64,000 nt of DNA from the NCBI RefSeq assembly GCF_017114945.1, contig NZ_JABXKQ010000116.1, positions 55,758-119,757 of the forward strand, written 5' to 3'. This DNA comes from Nostoc sp. JL34. Its GTDB lineage: Bacteria; Cyanobacteriota; Cyanobacteriia; Cyanobacteriales; Nostocaceae. This document shows positions 33,656 through 45,496 of the stretch, piece after piece. Within the stretch, counting starts at the first letter, position 1; each line of letters starts with the position of its first letter. The notes under the pieces are model-generated. The model worked only from the letters and a program-made list of their open reading frames with translations, ran no database searches and had not been told where the DNA came from. A program made the position numbers and the translations under genes.

Positions 33656-34939
33656 ATGGTGATTACAAAAAGTAGGCTTGTTTTGGGTGCTACGGCAGTG
33701 ACACTCTCCACGATCGCTGTTACTAGCCTTGGCATTCACTCGCGAGGTCAGGCTTTATTTAAAGCAAGTCCTAAAGAATTAGTAGATGAAGTTTGGCAAA
33801 TTGTTCAGCGCCAATATGTAGACGGTACTTTTAATCAGGTAGATTGGCAGGCTGTTCGTAAGGAATACTTGAGCAAGTCCTACAGTAATCCGCAGGATGC
33901 GTATAAATCCATTCGGGAAATGCTGAAAAAGCTAGAAGACCCCTACACCCGGTTTATGGACCCAGAAGAATTCAAGAATATGCAAGTTGATACCTCTGGA
34001 GAATTGACAGGAATTGGGATCACGATTAGTCAGGATGAAAAAACCAAGCAATTGGTTGTAATTGCGCCAATCGAAGATACACCAGCCTTTAAAGCTGGTG
34101 TTTTAGCAAAAGATATCATTCTCAAAATTGACGGCAAAGATACTAAGGGGATGGATACTAATCAAGCAGTATCCTTGATTAGAGGTGAAGCGGGATCGCA
34201 AGTCAGCTTGACCATTCAGCGCGACGGTCAGACAAAACAGTTTGACATCAAACGGGCGCGAATTGAAATCCATCCAGTTAAGTTTTCTGAAAAGAAAACC
34301 CCAGCCGGAAATCTTGGTTACATCCGCTTGAACCAGTTCAGCGCCAATGCTGGTAAAGAAATGCAAACCGCTATCAAAGATTTAGAAAGCAAAAAGGTAG
34401 CTGGATATATTCTCGATCTGCGTGGTAATCCAGGCGGCTTACTCTTTTCCAGCGTGGATATTGCCCAGATGTGGATAGATAAAGGTAAGATTGTGTCTAC
34501 CGTTGAACGCCAAGGAGAGGCAGAAAAGGAAGAGGCAAACGGACGAGCCTTGACCACTAAACCATTGGTGGTGCTGGTAGATAAAGGTTCAGCTAGTGCC
34601 AGTGAGATCCTTTCAGGGGCTTTGCAGGATAATAAGCGTGCTACTTTGGTCGGGACTCAAACCTTTGGTAAGGGACTAGTGCAATCGGTGCGTCCCCTAG
34701 AAGATGGTTCAGGATTAGCGGTGACAATTGCTCATTACTATACCCCCAATGGTACAGATATCAATCACAAAGGCATTTCGCCAGATGTGAAGGTGGATTT
34801 GACCAAAAAGCAGATGGAGGAATTGTGGCTCCATGAACGTGACAAACTTGCTACTCTAGCAGATCCCCAATTCGCTAAAGCGGTGGAAGTGATAGGTAAA
34901 AAAATTGCTGCTAAGGGTACACCGACAGCAGAAAAATGA
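33656..34939 (+). CDS. Carboxyl-terminal processing protease (S41 family)
   Basis: Periplasmic or lumenal tail-specific protease, 427 residues. A signal segment (SRLVLGATAVTLSTIAVTSL) is followed by a helical N-domain, a PDZ domain at about 105-190 (GIGITISQDEKTKQLVVIAP) and the S41 core with Ser in DKGSASASEILSGALQ and Lys in VGTQTFGKGLVQS. CtpA-type enzymes trim the C-terminus of the D1 precursor of photosystem II; CtpB/CtpC paralogues also exist, and I cannot decide between them. The start is ATG 33656; the open frame begins 21 codons earlier without signal-peptide character. Confidence 0.92.
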   Translation: MVITKSRLVLGATAVTLSTIAVTSLGIHSRGQALFKASPKELVDEVWQIVQRQYVDGTFNQVDWQAVRKEYLSKSYSNPQDAYKSIREMLKKLEDPYTRFMDPEEFKNMQVDTSGELTGIGITISQDEKTKQLVVIAPIEDTPAFKAGVLAKDIILKIDGKDTKGMDTNQAVSLIRGEAGSQVSLTIQRDGQTKQFDIKRARIEIHPVKFSEKKTPAGNLGYIRLNQFSANAGKEMQTAIKDLESKKVAGYILDLRGNPGGLLFSSVDIAQMWIDKGKIVSTVERQGEAEKEEANGRALTTKPLVVLVDKGSASASEILSGALQDNKRATLVGTQTFGKGLVQSVRPLEDGSGLAVTIAHYYTPNGTDINHKGISPDVKVDLTKKQMEELWLHERDKLATLADPQFAKAVEVIGKKIAAKGTPTAEK

Positions 34940-35014
34940 AGAGTTAGGAATAAAGTTAGGAGTGAATAGTGAGGGATTAGGAATAAAGACCGTCACTGTC
35001 AACTTTTAACTCCT
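34938..35014. repeat. STRR tract after the Ctp gene
   Basis: GAGTTAGGAATAAAGTTAGGAG units are followed by the opposite-sense TTTTAACTCCTAACTTAAAC. They lie between convergent genes and are inverted relative to each other. Confidence 0.75.
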
Positions 35015-35017
35015 AAC

Positions 35018-35203
35018 TTAAACTGGTTGGCACTTTCCAGCCCTAATAAGTCCAACCCGGCGAGCGATCGCTTCTTCTTGCGAACTAAAAGGCCCCCACT
35101 GTTCTATAATTTCTAGATTATCGTCGCCAATTTGGTCGCTGGGGATAATTTCACAGTTTCCAGCAGAGCGCTTGACAATATACCAAGTTGGTGATTCGTT
35201 CAT
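35018..35203 (-). CDS. Conserved-looking small protein of unknown function
   Basis: Protein of 61 residues. It reads MNESPTWYIVKRSAGNCEII, then PSDQIGDDNLEIIEQWGPFS, then SQEEAIARRVGLIRAGKCQP. The pattern WYIVK...C.I......EIIEQWGPF.S..EAI.RRVGLIRAGKC is compact and protein-like, and similar proteins occur in other cyanobacteria as I remember them, without an assigned role. It lies alone between the Ctp gene (convergent) and sdhA. Confidence 0.65.
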   Translation of the reverse strand: MNESPTWYIVKRSAGNCEIIPSDQIGDDNLEIIEQWGPFSSQEEAIARRVGLIRAGKCQPV

Positions 35204-35337
35204 AATTTTAAATAAAATCTTGTTTTTATAGTCAGAATTTTACGGTATACAGAAAATATCTTCGCAATTACTATTATTAATCGAGGTGGACAAAATTTTT
35301 GTAATCACCTCGATTTCTCGCATAAATTTACTTTGAA

Positions 35338-37065
35338 CTAATACTTCCGCTCTTTTGGCTCAAACATAGTAATCGCCACAGGTCGATATTGAATCTCAAT
35401 TCCTGCTGGTGAATAGTAAGCCATTGTGTGTTTGAGAAAGTTAGCATCATCTCGCTGGGAATAATCTTCGCGGAAATGAGCGCCACGACTTTCTTGGCGA
35501 TTCAGCGCTGATGCCAAAATAGTCTGTCCTACTACCATCAAACTTCGCAATTCTAAAGCTTCTACGAGTTCCGTATTCCAGCAACTACCTTTGTCATCTA
35601 AATAAATTTGAGGGTATTTTTGTTGTATTTCTTCTAATTTCTGCAAACCTTCAGTCATTAATGCCTCAGTGCGGAAAACACCGCAGTACTCAGTCATACA
35701 ATCCTGAAAAGCTTCACGGACTTGGTTAATCCGGTACTGTCCTGGTTGTTCTAGCAAAGCTTGAATTTGTTGCTGGGCTTCTGTTACATACCGTTGCTCA
35801 TCTACAGAGGGTAACTTACGTTTTTGCACAAATTTGGCGATCGCAGCTCCAGTTCTCTTACCATAAACTACACATTCTAGTAGTGAATTACTCCCCAAGC
35901 GATTGGCACCATGTACGGAAACACAAGATGTTTCACCCGCAGCAAAGAAAGCATCAACAAAACCATCGCCACTACTACGAACTTGACCATCGGTATTAAC
36001 TGGTATACCACCCATACAATAGTGAATTGTTGGGCGGACTGGCATCGGTTGAGTTACCGCGTCAACACCTACTAGGCGATGGGCTTCTTCCCAACAGAAG
36101 GGAACGCGACTCATAATTTTTTCTTTGCCCAGATGGCGTAGATCCAGATAGACAAAGGGGCCACCAGCACTGCCATCGAGATGAATACCACGTCCAGCGC
36201 GAATTTCGTAAGCGATCGCTCGTGAGGTAATATCGCGAGGAGCTAGTTCCATGCGACTGGGTGCATAGTTAGCCATAAAGCGATCGCCTTCAGAGTTTAT
36301 GAGATACGCCCCTTCACCCCGTACCGCTTCTGAAATCAGTACCCCTACCGGATATAAACCAGTGGGATGAAATTGGACAAATTCCATATCTTCCAGGGGC
36401 AAACCTGCGATCGCAGTCATTGCCAAACCATCACCCGAAGAAGCGTAATCATTAGAGGTGGTATTATAAACGCGACCATAACCCCCTGTGGCAAACATCA
36501 CTGCCTTGGCTCGCACCACCTCGATATGTCCATCCAAAAGATGAAACATTACCACACCCTTCGCCTCATTTTCTTCTAAAATGAGACGCATCACGTACCA
36601 CTCTTCATAAACTTGCACCCCATAACGCCGCAAATTGTTAACCAATTCGTGCAAAATCGCATGGCCGGTTTTGTCAGCCGCGTAACAAGTGCGGTTGTGG
36701 GAATGTCCACCAAAAGCTCGTTGGGCAATGCGCCCATCAGGTAAGCGAGAGAACAAGACGCCCATGTGTTCCAAGTCAATCACCACACCTGGTGCTTCTT
36801 GGGTGAGAATTGCTACAGCATCTTGGTCTGCCAAGTAATCAGAACCCTTGACAGTATCAAAAGCATGTGCTTCCCAACTATCTTCGGAATCAACATTTTT
36901 CAGCGATGCAGCCATACCACCTTGAGCCGCAACCGAATGAGAACGAATTGGATGGGTTTTGGCAACCACAGCAATATTTAAACTAGGGTCAGTGCGGGCA
37001 ATTTCTACAGCAGCGCGACATCCCGCCAATCCACCTCCGACAATAATCACATCGTGTTCCAGCAT
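35338..37065 (-). CDS. sdhA: Succinate dehydrogenase/fumarate reductase flavoprotein subunit
   Basis: FAD-bearing catalytic subunit that oxidises succinate to fumarate and feeds the plastoquinone pool, 575 residues. It begins [20 protein letters not shown], has [16 protein letters not shown] (site of the covalent-flavin His in complex II; here the context is [10 protein letters not shown]), [18 protein letters not shown], and the active-site block [16 protein letters not shown]. No sdhB or sdhC follows. Cyanobacterial succinate dehydrogenase genes are commonly unlinked. Confidence 0.9.
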   Translation of the reverse strand: MLEHDVIIVGGGLAGCRAAVEIARTDPSLNIAVVAKTHPIRSHSVAAQGGMAASLKNVDSEDSWEAHAFDTVKGSDYLADQDAVAILTQEAPGVVIDLEHMGVLFSRLPDGRIAQRAFGGHSHNRTCYAADKTGHAILHELVNNLRRYGVQVYEEWYVMRLILEENEAKGVVMFHLLDGHIEVVRAKAVMFATGGYGRVYNTTSNDYASSGDGLAMTAIAGLPLEDMEFVQFHPTGLYPVGVLISEAVRGEGAYLINSEGDRFMANYAPSRMELAPRDITSRAIAYEIRAGRGIHLDGSAGGPFVYLDLRHLGKEKIMSRVPFCWEEAHRLVGVDAVTQPMPVRPTIHYCMGGIPVNTDGQVRSSGDGFVDAFFAAGETSCVSVHGANRLGSNSLLECVVYGKRTGAAIAKFVQKRKLPSVDEQRYVTEAQQQIQALLEQPGQYRINQVREAFQDCMTEYCGVFRTEALMTEGLQKLEEIQQKYPQIYLDDKGSCWNTELVEALELRSLMVVGQTILASALNRQESRGAHFREDYSQRDDANFLKHTMAYYSPAGIEIQYRPVAITMFEPKERKY

Positions 37066-37278
37066 AATTAGCCCTCTGATTGCAAACCACTGCTGTTCTA
37101 TTGTAGAGACGTGATTAATCAGCTAGTGGGTTGTAACAGTAGCATCTCTACAAAAAAATTCCCTGCCTCTAGACAGGGACTTATAATAAATTTTGAAATT
37201 AGGAGTGAAAAGTTAAAAACAAAGAGTTATGGCACTGATGGAGTGACTCATAACCCATAACTCATAACTCCTAACTCT

Positions 37279-37596
37279 TTAGCTAGTTGCTTGTACAGGT
37301 TGTTGCTGAGACACATTACCTGGTATGGGTTCCATTTTGGTTCCTGGCCCTACAGGACTGACTTCAATATGATTTAACAAGGTAGTGACAAACGCAAACA
37401 ACAAGAAAGGTAGCGATAGCAGAACAACGAGACCCGCTGTTGCTAAAGCGTACACAGGTCGCTTGGCACCCATCAACGCCAAGGCTGATGCCAAACTTAG
37501 GGTAATTGTAATTAACCAAACAATTATCTGACCGTAGATATCACCGAAAGTTAGGGTACAGACAAACCGATACTTTTGAATATTATTTCCGCTCAT
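37279..37596 (-). CDS. Small two-span membrane protein, unknown
   Basis: Protein of 105-106 residues. Hydrophobic segments are at about 21-42 (IYGQIIVWLITITLSLASAL) and about 49-75 (YALATAGLVVLLSLPFLLFA), followed by a polar tail rich in Pro/Gln (VSQQQPVQATS). I recognise no family. It sits upstream of sdhA on the same strand, with 213 bp and a heptamer tract between, so co-transcription is possible but unproven. Either of two adjacent Met codons may start it. Confidence 0.6.
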   Translation of the reverse strand: MSGNNIQKYRFVCTLTFGDIYGQIIVWLITITLSLASALALMGAKRPVYALATAGLVVLLSLPFLLFAFVTTLLNHIEVSPVGPGTKMEPIPGNVSQQQPVQATS

Positions 37597-37599
37597 CAC

Positions 37600-38145
37600 A
37601 TTTGCCTCAAGTCTCTCCTAATAGGTTCTACGTTAGAACCATGTTTGCCTTGTAGACAATTTCTAAATATTTTTGCAAGCTTTGTAATATCACTTCATAA
37701 TTAAGACACTTTTGAGGGCAAGGCAGCTATCCTGGAGCAAAACCTCTTCCCTTCATGAGAGAGGTCATAATCCCGATTGCCTCCTGAGGTCATAATCCCG
37801 ATTGCCTCCTCAACAAATAGTCTCTTTACATAAAGCCAAGATAATTTTTGTCATCTGTCAAATTCAGGATATTCACAATATATAAGAATCCTATTTTATT
37901 TGTGAAAATTGCAACCCACATAATCCCCAACTTCTTAAAGAAGTTGAGGATCTTGCTTCTCACAAATGATTCAAAATTACTATAGTATTTAATTTTTTGC
38001 TAGTAAATATTAACTAGAGAAATCAAGTCAAGTCAAAATGTAAAAACCGATTTTTTGGTGTTAAATTTTGAGTATTGCCCGAATTTGTTGACTTAAATCA
38101 ACAAAAACCTTTATTTTTCGTGGCAACATTGTTTTAGGAGTGAAT
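37600..38145. other. Gene-free stretch with a 25-bp tandem duplication and a palindromic repeat
   Basis: GAGGTCATAATCCCGATTGC plus CTCCT occurs twice in tandem at 37763-37812. AATCCCCAACTTCTTAAAGA and AGTTGAGGATCTT at 37922-37954 form REP copy 3. The rest is AT-rich and should include the promoter of the 38146 gene. Confidence 0.6.
37922..37954. repeat. Palindromic REP-like repeat, copy 3 (diverged)
   Basis: CCCCAACTTCTTAAAGAAGT followed by TGAGG: the same stem-loop as copies 1 and 2, with C-to-T type changes in the stem. Confidence 0.7.
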
Positions 38146-39000
38146 GTGAATACTATTTTTCTTCGTAAAAGTGTTTTTTGGTTGCCAAGTATAGCTGCTC
38201 TTGCAGTTCTGAGTAGTGGCTTGTCTGCAAGTGCCCAGACAGTAGACAAGGTGAGCAGTCAGCCATTAACCGACCCTTCCGCAACCGTAGCGTCTGCCAA
38301 CGAGTTTAGTCCAGAACTAGACACTGCAAGCCAAAATTTCTCTACAGAAACAACTGAAACATTTACAGTAACAAATTTAACTAAGGTACAGCAGTTACCC
38401 AACACTGCAATACAGGAAAATGCCAGTGTAACACCCATACCCATTCCAGGTACAGTGGCAACCTCATCTGCGACGCTCACTTCGGAGTTTGTACAACCAA
38501 CTTCTCAAACTACTTCACAACCTACTTCTCAACCATCTGCTCCCAGAGTGGCGCAATCAGATATTGATTTAGGTAGAACTACCCGTGGCGGTAGCAGCTA
38601 TGTTGGCGTCGCTGCTAACATTGGTTTGAGTGGTGGAGACTCATCCTTGGGTGACGGTAACTTCGCAGTAGTCAGCAAAATCGGACTGACAAATTCTATA
38701 TCAGTGCGACCATCAGCCGTATTTGGGGACAACACCACAGTTTTAGTTCCTATCACCTACGATTTTACTTTCAAGTCAGCAGATGCTTTTAGTGAGCCTT
38801 TGCCCATCGCACCTTACGTCGGAGTCGGTGCAGCTTACAAAACTGGTGATGATTCTAAATTTGCCTTTTTGGCATCTGCTGGCGTTGATGTGCCTTTAAC
38901 TCCTCAATTTACGGCAACAGCTGCTATAAATGCGGGATTTTTCGATCAAACTGATATCGGCTTGTTGTTAGGAGTTGGTTACAACTTCAGTGGGCTTTAA
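38146..39000 (+). CDS. Secreted outer-membrane beta-barrel-like protein
   Basis: Protein of 284 residues. It has a signal peptide ending SGLSASAQ, a Thr/Ser/Pro-rich linker with TSQTTSQPTSQPSAP, and a C-terminal part of alternating strands (SSYVGVAANIGLSGGDSSLG, PYVGVGAAYKTGDDSK, DIGLLLGVGYNFSGL) ending in an aromatic-rich strand, typical of small outer-membrane barrels. Start GTG 38146 is favoured because AGGAG (38136-38140) sits five bases before it; GTG 38140 would overlap that site. The function is unknown. Confidence 0.7.
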   Translation: MNTIFLRKSVFWLPSIAALAVLSSGLSASAQTVDKVSSQPLTDPSATVASANEFSPELDTASQNFSTETTETFTVTNLTKVQQLPNTAIQENASVTPIPIPGTVATSSATLTSEFVQPTSQTTSQPTSQPSAPRVAQSDIDLGRTTRGGSSYVGVAANIGLSGGDSSLGDGNFAVVSKIGLTNSISVRPSAVFGDNTTVLVPITYDFTFKSADAFSEPLPIAPYVGVGAAYKTGDDSKFAFLASAGVDVPLTPQFTATAAINAGFFDQTDIGLLLGVGYNFSGL

Positions 39001-39057
39001 AAGTTAGAAGTTAGGGAGTTATTAATTTAATCTTAATAACTCCTAATTCTTAACTTT

Positions 39058-40380
39058 CTATTTGGGAGTAACTTTGTCAATTACCTTGATTTGCCCATCG
39101 TCTCCTACCGTCCAGACATCGTAAACACCAACGACATCGCCGTTAGCATCAACATCTACGTTGCCACTGGCTCCTTGGTAGTTAATCTTCTTACCATCTT
39201 TAAGTAACTTCAGCCCCTCGCAGACATCAGTAACTTCTGTCCCAGGCCCATCAGCAACTTCACGGATTTTGCTGGCTATGCCAACGCCTGTGTTTTCTTT
39301 AGCAGCTTGCGCCGCCAATGTCAATAAAGCAGCGGCATCCCAAGCTTGAGGAGCGTATTCCCCTGGTGCACCACCCTTTTTATCCTTCCACAGCTTGTTG
39401 AAAGCTTCTAGTGCTTTACCATCGGAACCAGGTACTGTACCGATCGCTCCACTTAAAATATATTTACCATCACTACCTTTGCCAACTTGTTCTGGAAAAG
39501 TAGGTGATTTCACCCCATCTGTAAGCAAAATCTGTACTCCCTTGGCTACACCTTGCTGATAGGCGGCTTTCAGGAAAAGACTGCCAGTTTCCGCGTAGAG
39601 TACAGCCAGAACTGCATCTGGCTTACCAGCAAAAGCAGCAGCCGCTTCTGTATCAAATGTCTGAGCTTTCGGGTCATAGCGGACAGGCTTATCTTTATTA
39701 ACGATGGTTCCACCCAATTTTTCAAAGGTTTGCACAAATGCTTTTTCAAAGCCAACGCCATAATCGTTATTAATTACGACTGTTGAAACTCGCTTGAAAC
39801 CTTTTTTTCTGGCAAGTTGGGCTAAGGCTAATGCTTGATAAGTATCTGGGGGAGCTGTACGCGCCCAAAAGCCTTTGAAATCGCCTTTTTGAGCCTTTTC
39901 AGTAAAGACTGGACTGGTACTACCAGGGGAAACCAGCATAACTTTATTCGGCGTAGCAATGGAGACTGCTGCACTAGAAACACTACTGGCAAAGGAACCA
40001 ACTACACCTGCGACTTTATCTAAAGTTGCTAGTTTGGTCATACCGGCAGCACCCGCTTTGGGGTCGGTTTGGTCGTCTACTTGCACCAAGGTCACTGGTT
40101 CGCCATTTACCCCATCGCAAGCGTTGACCGTATCAACTAGTAAAGGGACGGAACCTAGCATCTGCTGTCCTACAGAAGCCAAGTCGCCTGTTGTGGGTAG
40201 CAGGGAACCAATTTTTAGCCCTTTAGCAGTGCTTGTCGTAGTTGAGTTTGCTGCTGGGGTAGCGGTACTTCCGTTGGTAGCTGTCCCATTGGGGGTACTA
40301 GTATCAGCACAAGCCCCAACTAGGAACCCAGTTGCTATGGTGGCTATACTGAAAGCTAAGGCGGCGCTAATTTTTCTCAT
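39058..40380 (-). CDS. Amino-acid-binding lipoprotein of a branched-chain-type ABC transporter (NatB/LivJ-like)
   Basis: Periplasmic-binding protein of 440 residues. A lipobox VGAC (about residue 24) is followed by a Thr/Asn-rich linker and the type I fold: GLKIGSLLPTTGDLASVGQQ, VTLVQVDDQTDPKAGAAGM, VAGVVGSFASSVSSAAVSIA. This most resembles NatB, the binding protein of the N-I neutral amino acid permease of Anabaena; that specific identity is from memory. No permease or ATPase genes are next to it. Confidence 0.85.
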   Translation of the reverse strand: MRKISAALAFSIATIATGFLVGACADTSTPNGTATNGSTATPAANSTTTSTAKGLKIGSLLPTTGDLASVGQQMLGSVPLLVDTVNACDGVNGEPVTLVQVDDQTDPKAGAAGMTKLATLDKVAGVVGSFASSVSSAAVSIATPNKVMLVSPGSTSPVFTEKAQKGDFKGFWARTAPPDTYQALALAQLARKKGFKRVSTVVINNDYGVGFEKAFVQTFEKLGGTIVNKDKPVRYDPKAQTFDTEAAAAFAGKPDAVLAVLYAETGSLFLKAAYQQGVAKGVQILLTDGVKSPTFPEQVGKGSDGKYILSGAIGTVPGSDGKALEAFNKLWKDKKGGAPGEYAPQAWDAAALLTLAAQAAKENTGVGIASKIREVADGPGTEVTDVCEGLKLLKDGKKINYQGASGNVDVDANGDVVGVYDVWTVGDDGQIKVIDKVTPK

Positions 40381-40574
40381 AAATTACTTTCACTCCTCAG
40401 ATATTTAGGAGCCTAAAAATAAGATTTAAACTAGATTTGTCAGTTCGCTAAATCTTAATCAAGACTCCAAAGGATAAATCATATCATCCATCTTTGGGAG
40501 TAGAAGTATTTTCGCCGACATTAGTATTTATTTTTGTACACAGAATATACTCCGTGTATCAAAGACTGGAAAAC

Positions 40575-40665
40575 GGAGAGGGAGGGATTCGAACCCTCGG
40601 TACGGAGTTGCCTGCCGTACAACAGATTAGCAATCTGCCGCTTTCGACCACTCAGCCACCTCTCC
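40575..40665 (-). tRNA. tRNA-Ser (GCT)
   Basis: 91-nt class II tRNA. Acceptor GGAGAGG pairs with CCTCTCC; the anticodon stem is CAGAT/ATCTG with GCT in the loop; the variable arm is long; the T arm contains GGTTCGAATCC. CCA is not encoded. It is a canonical gene, unlike several in the array at 45-47 kb, which has its own Ser-GCT copy. Confidence 0.95.
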
Positions 40666-40699
40666 TGACTCACGAATATTAATGTTAGCAGATTTGTTA

Positions 40700-40790
40700 G
40701 GGATAGTCAATAGTCATTTGTAATTGGGCATTAGTCATTAGTCATTAGTCATTGGTTATTTACAAAACACTAAAGACTAATGACTAATTT
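40700..40790. repeat. STRR tract (AGTCATT/GACTAAT units)
   Basis: ATTAGTCATTAGTCATTAGTC is followed, after ACAAAACAC, by AAAGACTAATGACTAATTTT: opposite-sense heptamers that can pair. They lie after the crtB stop codon and may terminate its transcript. Confidence 0.75.
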
Positions 40791-40791
40791 T

Positions 40792-43153
<2,362 letters not shown>

Positions 43154-43295
43154 CTACTGCTCTTCAATATTTCTTAACCGTTTTATCGTTTTCATTATAC
43201 GTTGCAATCCGTTACATTTGGCATTTATTGTGCGATCGCTTTCCCAAAAAACTTTTGCCCAAGGGAATTTTACCTACGCGCACCTACCTAAGCAA

Positions 43296-43319
43296 ATTGC
43301 CAATAAAATTATTGGCAAT
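43296..43319. promoter_or_regulatory. 24-bp perfect palindrome upstream of crtP
   Basis: ATTGCCAATAA-AA-TTATTGGCAAT, flanked by GCAAAT and ATTTGC in inverted orientation. It lacks a T run, so it is more like an operator or a short inverted repeat than a terminator. Confidence 0.5.
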
Positions 43320-43553
43320 GGATTTGCGACGAGTATTTAATCTATATTTACATGATTTATATGCAGAATATTTAGGGAAACAAAAGTATTTCCTTTGATT
43401 GGAAATAAAGTAATCGTAAATGATATCTTAAAGTAGTTGATTTATTTGTTAATTCGTGTATTTGCTCTCTGGAAATATCTAGGGCATTGCTTAAAAACTG
43501 CTAGTTGATTTCCGGTATATAATAGCAATCCTAAACATGTTACGAACAAAATA

Positions 43554-43584
43554 GAACCCCGACTTCTTCAAAAAATCGGGGTTC
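43554..43584. repeat. Palindromic REP-like repeat, copy 4
   Basis: GAACCCCGACTTCTTCAAAA followed by AATCGGGGTTC. It shares the CCCCGACTTCTT core with copies 1 and 2 but has GAAC/GTTC ends. Confidence 0.75.
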
Positions 43585-43743
43585 TGAGCCTCTTGGTGGA
43601 AAGCAAATCAAATAAGATTGCTATAATTCCCTTAAGTAAATACATATAATATAATGTAAAAATCGAGACTAATTATATTTCTATTTAAGTCTTCTAGGTT
43701 GAACAACCCAGTTGTTTACCGCACAAATTATAGGTAAAAGATT

Positions 43744-44832
43744 ATGAGTGGATCGCAGGAGCTAAGGCGCTTTGGACATCACCTGATTCTAGGTATTTCT
43801 GGCACTACATTAAGCGATGATGATAAACGGGCACTCAATGAATTAAAACCGATTGGGGTAATATTTTTCGCTAAGAACTTTCGGGATGGCACTCCTTATC
43901 AAGTTTGGCTGGAAAGCTTCAAGGATTTGAACAACCAGATCCGAGAATATACTGAACGTGATTCCATGTTCATGACTCTGGATCATGAAGGAGGTCGTGT
44001 AATTCGTACACCACTACCAATTACCCGCTTTCCTCATGCCTTGTTGCTGCGATCGCACGCTTATGAAGTAGCAAAAGCCACAGCGGTAGAACTAAAATCA
44101 CTGGGTATTAACTTATCTTGGGCACCTATCGCCGATATTTTTTCCCATCCCGACAACCCGGTGATTGGGCCTCGCGCCTTTGGTAACACTCCCGAAACTG
44201 CTACTCAAGGTGCGCGTGATTACTACCTTGGACTTCGAGATTCAGGAATGTTGGGATGCGCCAAACACTTCCCCGGACATGGAGACACCAGTAAGGACTC
44301 TCACATTGAACTACCAATACTGAATTTAACTCTAGAAGACCTGCGACTTCGAGAACTTATACCTTTCAAAGCCTTAATCGAAGTCCAGATTCCTTTGATT
44401 ATGACTGTCCATATCTTATTTCCCAGAATAGATGCTGATGTGCCAGCAACCCTTTCCCAGGCTATCCTCAAAACCATACTTAGAGAGGAACTTGGCTTTG
44501 AGGGAGTAGTTGTATCTGACGATTTGGATATGAAAGCGATCTCAGATATGTTTATGAAAGCTGGTACTGTAGCGCGGTCATTTAATGCAGGCTGCGATTT
44601 GTTTATTGTGTCGCGTAATATTAATTCATCATCTATTGAAAGAACTTATCGGATTGCTGAAGATTTTGCTGATTCGCTCAGTAACGGTAGCTTAGATGAA
44701 GTAGTGGTAGAAGCAGCCAGAGAAAGAATTGAGAAACTACTAGCAGTAACACCGCAATATCCCATACATACTTTGGATAAAGACGTATTATTGCAACATG
44801 CTCAACTAGCGATCGCTAGTTCGTATTCATAA
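43744..44832 (+). CDS. Glycoside hydrolase family 3 (beta-N-acetylhexosaminidase, NagZ-like)
   Basis: Cytoplasmic enzyme of 362 residues, likely releasing GlcNAc from cell-wall muropeptides during recycling. The GH3 core shows LDHEGGRVIRTPLPITRFPH, CAKHFPGHGDTSKDSHIELP (the NagZ catalytic Asp-His loop KHFPGHGDT) and the nucleophile Asp in GVVVSDDLDMKAIS. The single-domain length fits NagZ. It ends about 100 bp before the downstream end of the tRNA array, and the two are convergent. Confidence 0.9.
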   Translation: MSGSQELRRFGHHLILGISGTTLSDDDKRALNELKPIGVIFFAKNFRDGTPYQVWLESFKDLNNQIREYTERDSMFMTLDHEGGRVIRTPLPITRFPHALLLRSHAYEVAKATAVELKSLGINLSWAPIADIFSHPDNPVIGPRAFGNTPETATQGARDYYLGLRDSGMLGCAKHFPGHGDTSKDSHIELPILNLTLEDLRLRELIPFKALIEVQIPLIMTVHILFPRIDADVPATLSQAILKTILREELGFEGVVVSDDLDMKAISDMFMKAGTVARSFNAGCDLFIVSRNINSSSIERTYRIAEDFADSLSNGSLDEVVVEAARERIEKLLAVTPQYPIHTLDKDVLLQHAQLAIASSYS

Positions 44833-44931
44833 TAACGTGCATTCCAGTTGCATATTAGCAATTGCCAAAAGGCTAACTAAGATTGCATTTCTTAATTTTG
44901 AATTTTAAATTTTAAATTTTTAATTGTTTAG

Positions 44932-45002
44932 TGGGTGGTATAGAGGTCGAACCTATTTCTGCGGGTTAAAAGCCCGCTGCACAGCCGGTATGCCAACCAC
45001 CC
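44932..45002 (-). tRNA. tRNA-Lys (TTT), array unit 1 (most distal)
   Basis: Acceptor GGGTGGT/ACCACCC is perfect. Anticodon stem GCGGG/CCCGC has loop CTTTTAA. T loop TTCGACC. No CCA. Confidence 0.9.
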
Positions 45003-45083
45003 TAGTTAATTTGAAAAAGAAATGAGTAAGTGCGATCGTATACTTATATCGCAAACGTTTTTAACACCAACACTCGATATCAA

Positions 45084-45155
45084 TCCACCAGGGAGGTACT
45101 GCCCCTCCTATTTCTGTGTTATCAGCACAGCGCCTCGCTTTTCGGCTTCAGGTGG
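45084..45155 (-). tRNA. tRNA-Ile-like (GAT) with aberrant T loop, array unit 2
   Basis: Acceptor CCACCTG/CTGGTGG has one T-T mismatch. The D stem is three pairs. Anticodon stem CTGTG/CACAG has loop CTGATAA. T stem GGAGG/CCTCC is perfect, but the T loop is GGCAGTA instead of TTCRANN, so detectors relying on the T loop may miss it. It may be non-functional or an organelle-like variant. Confidence 0.6.
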
Positions 45156-45161
45156 AAAAAG

Positions 45162-45244
45162 AGGAAGATGGAGGAATCGAACCCCTACAGTTGCCCATAC
45201 CCTGGTTTTCAAGACCAGTTGCCGTCCATTCAGCAGCATCTTCC
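45162..45244 (-). tRNA. tRNA-Ser (TGA), array unit 3
   Basis: Acceptor GGAAGAT/ATCTTCC; anticodon stem CTGGT/ACCAG with loop CTTGAAA; long variable arm; T loop TTCGATT. The discriminator is T rather than the usual G. Confidence 0.9.
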
Positions 45245-45251
45245 ATTGAGG

Positions 45252-45326
45252 GGTATCTGACGGGGCTTGAACCCGCTATGACTGGTTCCACAAACCAGCG
45301 CCTCGACCACTTTGGCTTCAGATACC
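45252..45326 (-). tRNA. tRNA-His (GTG), array unit 4
   Basis: The acceptor stem has eight pairs, GGTATCTG/CAGATACC, including the extra G(-1):C73 pair that marks tRNA-His. Anticodon loop TTGTGGA. Confidence 0.92.
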
Positions 45327-45332
45327 AAAAGT

Positions 45333-45405
45333 GGATACTGGTCGGATTTGAACCGACATCTTTCTGCTTGCAAGGCAGACGCTTTCCCAGTTAAGCTACA
45401 GACCC
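45333..45405 (-). tRNA. tRNA-Ala (TGC), array unit 5
   Basis: Anticodon stem TCTGC/GCAGA with loop CTTGCAA; T arm GTCGG/CCGAC. The acceptor GGGTCTG/CAGTATC has two mismatches and lacks the G3:U70 pair that AlaRS recognises. Confidence 0.8.
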
Positions 45406-45413
45406 ATTAAACA

Positions 45414-45486
45414 AATTCGCAATAGGAATTGAACCTGCAACCTACTGATTACAAGTCAGTTGCTCTGCCAATTGAGCTACACCAGC
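45414..45486 (-). tRNA. tRNA-Thr (TGT), array unit 6, degenerate 3' acceptor strand
   Basis: The 5' two thirds is a normal tRNA-Thr (GCTGGTGTAGCTCAATTGG, anticodon stem ACTGA/TCAGT with loop CTTGTAA). The 3' acceptor strand reads TGCGAAT and does not pair well with GCTGGTG, and the T stem has a C-A mismatch. Probably not functional as is. Confidence 0.75.
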
Positions 45487-45496
45487 ACTGTTTTGG

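Noticed and set aside
44833..44931. Terminator at the end of the tRNA array
   Set aside because: The AT-rich repeats AATTTTAAATTTTAAATTTT show no GC stem with T run, so I do not call a terminator there.
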